A stretch of DNA of 64,000 bases from Sphingobium sp. EM0848 (GTDB lineage: Bacteria > Pseudomonadota > Alphaproteobacteria > Sphingomonadales > Sphingomonadaceae), in the NCBI RefSeq assembly GCF_013375555.1, contig NZ_JABXWB010000001.1:1860001-1924000 (forward strand), in the 5' to 3' direction. The position numbers and the translations under genes were made by a program. Below are positions 59,907 through 64,000 of the stretch, in pieces; position 1 is the stretch's first letter; each line of letters opens with the position of its first letter. Under the pieces are notes generated by a model. The model saw only the letters and a list, made by a program, of their open reading frames with translations, did not search any database and was not told the DNA's origin.

Positions 59907-61115
59907 ATGGCGCTGACCGATACGGCAATCCGAAACTCCAAGCCAAAAGCGAAGCCTTACAAGGTGACAGATTCTCAGGGGCTTTACCTACTGGTCAACC
60001 CAAAGGGCAGCAAGCTGTGGCGCCTCAAATACCGAATGAATGGCGTGGAGCGCAAACTGGCACTGGGGTCTTACCCGGAGATCACGCTAGCCGAGGCGCG
60101 CGCGGCGCGCGATGCCGCCCGCAGACAGCTTGCTCATTCAATTGATCCGAACAGTGCCAAACGGCAAGCGCGGATCGAGGCAAGCATCCGCGCCAACAAC
60201 ACCTTCCGCAGCGTGGCCGAGGAACTGATCGAGAAGAAAACGCGGGAGGGGCTGGCGGAACCGACGCTGGAAAAGATGCGCTGGTTCGTGAAGCTGCTTG
60301 GCACCGATTTCGGCAAGCGTCCCATAACGGAGATCACGCCGCAGGAACTGCTGCATGAACTGAGGAAACATGAACGACGGGGTCGGCTGGAGACGGCGAA
60401 TCTCTTGCGATCCTTCGCCAGTCGCGTGTTTCGCTATGCGGTAGCAACGGCACGGGCCGAGCGCGACCCGGCTCAACTGCTAATAGGTGCGCTGACCACA
60501 GCAAAGGTCAAACACTTCCCGGCTATCACCGATCCAGCCACGTTCGGCGCATTGCTCCGGGCAATAGAGGATTATCAGGGCGACCCCGCCGTCATATATG
60601 CCCTGAAACTCACGCCGCATGTGTTCCAGCGCCCCGGTGAAATCCGACAGTTGGAATGGAAGGAGGTCAACTTCGACAAAGCGGTCTGGATCATTCCCGA
60701 AGAGAAGATGAAGATGCGCCAGCCCCATTCGGTGCCCTTGTCCCGGCAAGCGTTGGCGATCCTTTCGGAGATGCGTTCCCTGTCCGGCTCCGGGCGCTAC
60801 GCCTTTCCATCGATACGGACGCGCGCGAGGCCGATCAGCGATAACACGATCAACGCGGCATTGCGGCGCATGGGTTATTCGAAGGACCAGATGACCGCGC
60901 ACGGCTTCCGCACGTCCGCGTCCTCGCTCCTGAACGAATCGGGCAAATGGAATCCCGACGCCATCGAGCGGGCACTCGCCCATATGGTCGCGGGCAGCGT
61001 GCGACGTATTTACAACCAGTCCGCATATTGGGGCGAACGTATTGAAATGGCGCAATGGTGGAGCGATTATCTGGACCAGTTGCGCGATAGCGGCAACGCA
61101 CCAATCCGCCGATGA
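59907..61115 (+). CDS. P4-type tyrosine integrase
   Basis: A 402-residue site-specific recombinase. The N-terminal arm-binding domain (MALTDTAIRNSKPKAKPYKV, then GLYLLVNPKGSKLWRLKYR, formerly DUF4102) is followed by a core-binding domain and a catalytic domain. The catalytic residues are visible: Arg in FQRPGEIRQLEW, His and Arg in TAHGFRTSASSLL, second His in ALAHMV and the nucleophile Tyr in IYNQSAYWGERI, then MAQWWSDYLD. The protein looks intact. ATG 59907 gives the family start; the frame continues upstream through the octamer array, which is not typical coding sequence. It integrates elements at tRNA 3' ends. Confidence 0.95.
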   Translation: MALTDTAIRNSKPKAKPYKVTDSQGLYLLVNPKGSKLWRLKYRMNGVERKLALGSYPEITLAEARAARDAARRQLAHSIDPNSAKRQARIEASIRANNTFRSVAEELIEKKTREGLAEPTLEKMRWFVKLLGTDFGKRPITEITPQELLHELRKHERRGRLETANLLRSFASRVFRYAVATARAERDPAQLLIGALTTAKVKHFPAITDPATFGALLRAIEDYQGDPAVIYALKLTPHVFQRPGEIRQLEWKEVNFDKAVWIIPEEKMKMRQPHSVPLSRQALAILSEMRSLSGSGRYAFPSIRTRARPISDNTINAALRRMGYSKDQMTAHGFRTSASSLLNESGKWNPDAIERALAHMVAGSVRRIYNQSAYWGERIEMAQWWSDYLDQLRDSGNAPIRR

Positions 61116-61122
61116 GGGATAG

Positions 61123-62004
61123 ATGATGGATCGCAATGACGATGACCGTTCACTTCGGAGAATCGCCTTGCGCATCCTGAATGAAAATGAAGATCAGGCG
61201 CGCGATGAACTGGATAGCGTCATCCAAGCGGTGGAAGATCACATAGGGCGGCAATCATCCGTCTATACTTGGTCCGTTCCGGTCATTCTCATCATTCCCG
61301 CATTATGCCTGATACTCTCCATTTTCGTAGCGCTGGCATCCAAAGCGGTTGCCGATACCCTTTTGAACATAGCCATCGCAGCTTGCCTCATTCCGCTGTT
61401 CATGGCGTGGCTCTGGCGTCGTTTCCAATACGGGACCGGCAGGCTGCGAAAGCCGCGAGAGGCAATCTACGCAAACGCCAGCGACGAGACGCGGGAAGCG
61501 CTTGAAAAGCTCTTTGCCTATCTCCAGCGCGAAAGCGCACCAAGGGCCTACTACCGCAACTGGAGGGGCACCCCGATTTATCTGGAGCGCCGTTATTTCT
61601 TCGGGAATTTGCGAGTCCTGCTTTTATCGGAATTTGCCGCCGTCCGGGCGCTTTGCCTCGCACCGGGCGGGAACCGGATTTCCGGGGCTATCAAGATCGA
61701 AAAAGACCCCGACGAGGTTATCAAGGAACTCGGCATCAAGCCCAAGCGGGCCGGTGGTCCAGGCCGGAACGCGAAATATGCCTATAGTGACGCTCTTATA
61801 TCTCTGATCGGCGACGCTCGACTTAGCGCGCTGGACATGAGCAACCGGACAGCGGCGATCAGGGCAATCAAGAAATGGCTATCGGAATGGTTTGAGGAAC
61901 ATGCTGACGAAACCGGGGACGTGCCACGCAGCGACCTTCTGGCTCCCTATGCGGAAAAAATTTGCGCGCATCTGGAGAAAATCGCGCTTCCCAAGGGCCG
62001 TTAA
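61123..62004 (+). CDS. island protein with two membrane helices, unknown function
   Basis: A 293-residue protein, seven bases after the integrase. Residues about 45-65 and 77-97 are hydrophobic helices (VILIIPALCLILSIFVALAS and LLNIAIAACLIPLFMAWLW). A cytoplasmic middle domain follows, then a basic hinge (KPKRAGGPGRNAKY) and a C-terminal helical region (DARLSALDMSNRTAAIRAIKKW, ending with SDLLAPYAEKICAHL). Proteins with this end occur near integrases in sphingomonads, but I know no function. Start ATG 61123, or 61126 one codon later. Tight spacing suggests co-transcription with the integrase. Confidence 0.7.
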   Translation: MMDRNDDDRSLRRIALRILNENEDQARDELDSVIQAVEDHIGRQSSVYTWSVPVILIIPALCLILSIFVALASKAVADTLLNIAIAACLIPLFMAWLWRRFQYGTGRLRKPREAIYANASDETREALEKLFAYLQRESAPRAYYRNWRGTPIYLERRYFFGNLRVLLLSEFAAVRALCLAPGGNRISGAIKIEKDPDEVIKELGIKPKRAGGPGRNAKYAYSDALISLIGDARLSALDMSNRTAAIRAIKKWLSEWFEEHADETGDVPRSDLLAPYAEKICAHLEKIALPKGR

Positions 62005-62226
62005 CCGACACCTTGCTGATTCCAGCGAACCTGACTCGCAATTCCCGCTGATGGCCGACACCAGAATGACCGGTCTGCGGCAAGCGACTCAGGAAAGCTG
62101 CCCCTACCCTTGCAGAGGAACCCGCCGCGCCGCAGACGACCAGAAATTGCCGTCTGCCCTCGACCCGATGAATGCCCGTAGCTGACATTGCTATCGTGCA
62201 ATATGGGTTCGCTCAGAAGCGCATGA

Positions 62227-62529
62227 ATGAGCCCTAACACGCAGATTTGGATCGCAATTCTCTCATGCCTGCTGTTGGGCGGAATTTCCTGCTTCGTCCT
62301 TATATGGCTGACATATAAATTCATGCGACTAAACCGTGGAACAGCGACCTTGGTGGGCGTAATCCTGTTCGCGGCTCTGTTCATGATAGGCGGGTATTTC
62401 GCGGTTATGGCACAGCCTGAGTCGGGTGCAGCTTTCGTGATGATGCTTGGAGCATCTATCACCTTATTATCCGGACTTGCGGCAGGGCCTCTCGCTTTTA
62501 TCGCCACCACTCGAAACGTAGAGACCTAA
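62227..62529 (+). CDS. small three-helix membrane protein of the island
   Basis: A 100-residue protein with three hydrophobic segments (IWIAILSCLLLGGISCFVLIW, TLVGVILFAALFMIGGYFAV, GAAFVMMLGASITLLSGLAAGPL) and no soluble domain. A 222-bp gap with no supported gene precedes it. I recognise no family. Confidence 0.55.
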   Translation: MSPNTQIWIAILSCLLLGGISCFVLIWLTYKFMRLNRGTATLVGVILFAALFMIGGYFAVMAQPESGAAFVMMLGASITLLSGLAAGPLAFIATTRNVET

Positions 62530-62548
62530 AGCGGCAGTAGAGGACGAC

Positions 62549-62749
62549 ATGACACATTACGAAGAGATTTCGATGGCGGCGTTCGGTCGCGAGGCCATGA
62601 ATGAAATTTATGCCATCTATAACGCGAGGAAGGGCGGGTACGAGAATGTCGACCGAGCAGCTGTAAAGAGGGTTCTTGACCGGTTTCCCGATGCGACGGA
62701 CAAAGAAAAGGACACCGTAGAAACGTGGGCGGCTATTCAAACTAGATGA
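62549..62749 (+). CDS. small soluble island protein
   Basis: A 66-residue hydrophilic helical protein (MTHYEEISMAAFGREAMNEI ... VKRVLDRFPDATDKEKDTVE). It has no motif I can name. Its stop overlaps the start of the lipoprotein gene (ATGA), so the two are translated together; its partner is exported while it is cytoplasmic. Confidence 0.5.
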   Translation: MTHYEEISMAAFGREAMNEIYAIYNARKGGYENVDRAAVKRVLDRFPDATDKEKDTVETWAAIQTR

Positions 62750-63084
62750 GAAGCAGCGTCGTCGCCATTGGGCTTATCCTCGCATCATGTTCAAAGCCGT
62801 CGGCACACGACTTCGCGGTGCTGGCAGAGCGATGCGAATGTCTCAATGGAGGCATGTGTATCAGGGTCAATCCGACACCTGAGAAGAAGGAAATGAGCAA
62901 TCAGCAGTGCCGCAAGATGGGATGGTTCGATAACCGAACCTACTGCACTTTTGATTTAAAGACGTACGACACGGATGATCGGCTGAATAAGCATGCTCTT
63001 TCGACAACCCATGCCTTTTCCATCATGGGAACCAGCGAACGAGGACAAGAGTGCGTTGCTCAGTCATCAATTGGCCCCATTTAG
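62746..63084 (+). CDS. cysteine-rich lipoprotein of the island
   Basis: A 112-residue protein with a lipoprotein signal (SVVAIGLILASCSKPS, acylated Cys in LASC). The mature part contains CECLNGGMCIR and further cysteines in QQCRKMGW, TYCTFD and ECVAQ, six in all, suggesting disulfides in the periplasm. It is translationally coupled to the preceding small protein. No family recognised. Confidence 0.6.
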   Translation: MRSSVVAIGLILASCSKPSAHDFAVLAERCECLNGGMCIRVNPTPEKKEMSNQQCRKMGWFDNRTYCTFDLKTYDTDDRLNKHALSTTHAFSIMGTSERGQECVAQSSIGPI

Positions 63085-63206
63085 CAGCTCACGATAATCT
63101 GAAATTCCCCAGATTTATGCGGTTTTCTGTCACCGTGAAATGACCGTTATCGCGCTACGCCTCCCCGTGAGCGGTCAGTCCCGAATCCACCCAGCATCGC
63201 CGTCCC

Positions 63207-63407
63207 TTGTCCACGAATCGGATTGCGCCGGCGACAAGCCGCTGTTCCGGTTACTGGTGGGTAAGCCGCTCGACAGATTTCCGAAGGGAGCTGACGGGCT
63301 GGTTGCGACATGAGCCGATCGGAATGATCCTCTGCCATGCCCAAGATGGGTGGATTCAAGACGGTCGGGTTTCGGAATGGATCGAGCGACTTGCGGACAT
63401 TCGATGA
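63207..63407 (+). CDS. possible small ORF, unknown
   Basis: This would encode 66 residues from a TTG at 63207. The C-terminal two thirds (FRRELTGWLRHEPIGMILCH, then DGWIQDGRVSEWIERLADIR) looks protein-like in composition, but there is no good start signal. It may be a remnant of a longer gene. It otherwise occupies a 342-bp stretch (63085-63426) in which I see no other gene. Confidence 0.3.
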   Translation: MSTNRIAPATSRCSGYWWVSRSTDFRRELTGWLRHEPIGMILCHAQDGWIQDGRVSEWIERLADIR

Positions 63408-63426
63408 GAATGTAACACCCTTCTTC

Positions 63427-64000
63427 ATGCTTGGTATTTCGATCAAACTTATGGCTGCTGCTATGGCCGGTGCCATCCCAGCCAATCCGCTCGATATTCC
63501 TGTTGAGTTGGTCAAACCGGAAGTCGCGGCAGCGCAGGTCGCCGCGTGCGGCATGAAGAACGTCCGTTCAAAGCTTGATGACACTCTTCAAGAGGATGTG
63601 ATCGAAGTGGGAGATGTATCCGCTTCGGAAGAACAGCTAAGGTGCGTAGCCCGTGCTTCGCTGGTTTCACGCTACTATGTAGTGTTTCCATTGTCGGTAG
63701 AGCGGGGCTACCAGGCGGTGTACCAGCGCTTGTCGAATGAAAAAGACAAGGCTGACGCAAAGGCTTGGTTAGAGAAGAGAGGGCTACTCTCCCGGTTGCC
63801 AACTTATGACCCCAAACATTCTGATGAGGTGGCTTTCGTTCGTGAACTCGAAGCGATGTGCGGCCCTGATGCAACTGGCACAATTAAAACCATGCATGGG
63901 ATGGGCACCTTCGAAGGCGACGCCGTTTCGTCAGGCAAGTTAAACGACGGAACATTTTGGTGCCTCATAAATGGCGCAGCGGCGTCGGGATACCCCTTCG
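63427..64000 (+). CDS. exported island protein, 3' end beyond the window
   Basis: A frame open from 63427 to the last base, 191 codons so far with no stop. The N-terminus MLGISIKLMAAAMAGAIPAN reads as a signal peptide. The mature part contains three cysteines so far and no recognised motif (for example SRYYVVFPLSVERGYQAVYQ). The same frame is open back to ATG 63337, but that stretch overlaps the small ORF ending at 63407 in another frame. The product cannot be assigned without the rest of the gene. Confidence 0.6.
   Translation, partial: MLGISIKLMAAAMAGAIPANPLDIPVELVKPEVAAAQVAACGMKNVRSKLDDTLQEDVIEVGDVSASEEQLRCVARASLVSRYYVVFPLSVERGYQAVYQRLSNEKDKADAKAWLEKRGLLSRLPTYDPKHSDEVAFVRELEAMCGPDATGTIKTMHGMGTFEGDAVSSGKLNDGTFWCLINGAAASGYPF

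Larger units (their letters stand above)
59742..64000 (+). mobile_element. left part of a tRNA-Cys genomic island
   Basis: The segment begins immediately after an intact tRNA-Cys gene and opens with an intact P4-type tyrosine integrase. It then carries only small genes without recognised housekeeping roles, short intergenic gaps with no core genes, and from about 62200 on a visibly lower GC content than the rest of the window. The right end is not included. No replication, conjugation or resistance gene is visible, so the type of element (integrative island, satellite or remnant) remains open. Confidence 0.8.

Noticed and set aside
63147..63584. 145-codon minus-strand frame at the right end
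   Set aside because: It overlaps the plus-strand frame at 63427-64000, which has a signal peptide and protein-like composition. The minus frame has no ribosome-binding site or motif.

Overview
The window is a GC-rich stretch of an alphaproteobacterial chromosome. Gene order and families point to a sphingomonad, probably Sphingobium or a close relative; the genus is an inference. The supporting evidence is pckA divergent from chvI-chvG-hprK-rapZ-EIIA-HPr, an atpHAGDC operon without the Fo genes, a popZ/tolC/pcm/valS neighbourhood, a TonB-dependent receptor, and many GTG starts with GTGA/ATGA overlaps. Almost everything is ordinary core genome. The last 4.3 kb is the left end of an integrated element.

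Layout. 1-600: a Fur-type operator facing a gene that leaves the window on the left, a small calcium-loop protein, and a strong terminator. 0.6-7 kb: pckA, then the ChvG/ChvI two-component system and the regulatory (nitrogen-type) PTS branch. 7-10.3 kb: a GAF-GGDEF cyclase, an RNA methyltransferase and an MHS-type transporter, closed by a perfect 17-bp terminator. 10.3-14.2 kb: def-recR facing fmt-truA across a 33-bp perfect inverted repeat, then a queuosine-precursor transporter and tRNA-Arg. 14.2-25 kb: an acyltransferase with SGNH domain, transaldolase-like aldolase, priA, an HEXXH+TPR protein, ada and a membrane-anchored trypsin-like protease. 25-30.7 kb: the F1 ATP synthase operon, interrupted between atpA and atpG by a palindromic repeat and a LysE-type exporter.

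30.7-40.2 kb: two coupled unknown membrane proteins, a lone CpaF/TadA ATPase, a DMT transporter, OsmC, then a putative sulfur-starvation module. That module is a RBBP9/YdeN-type hydrolase, an OscA-like DUF2292 protein and a TonB receptor; similar palindromic sites precede the first two. 40.2-50 kb: panB, yfgM-bamB-der, a TusA-like protein, an Hpt protein, a luciferase-like oxidoreductase, an acyltransferase, a HerA-like ATPase and a MATE pump. 50-59.5 kb: the leftward series pcm-like, tolC, popZ, S9 peptidase, valS, with a rightward hydrolase between the last two.

At 59.67 kb a tRNA-Cys gene is followed at once by a P4-type integrase and then by small, mostly unrecognisable genes (membrane proteins, a cysteine-rich lipoprotein, an exported protein cut by the window end). 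This is the left end of a genomic island whose right end is not in the window. The 50 bp in front of the integrase carry four copies of one octamer arranged as two nested inverted repeats that reach the start codon. This island end and the putative sulfur module are the least explained parts of the window. I found no CRISPR array, rRNA operon or intact insertion sequence.
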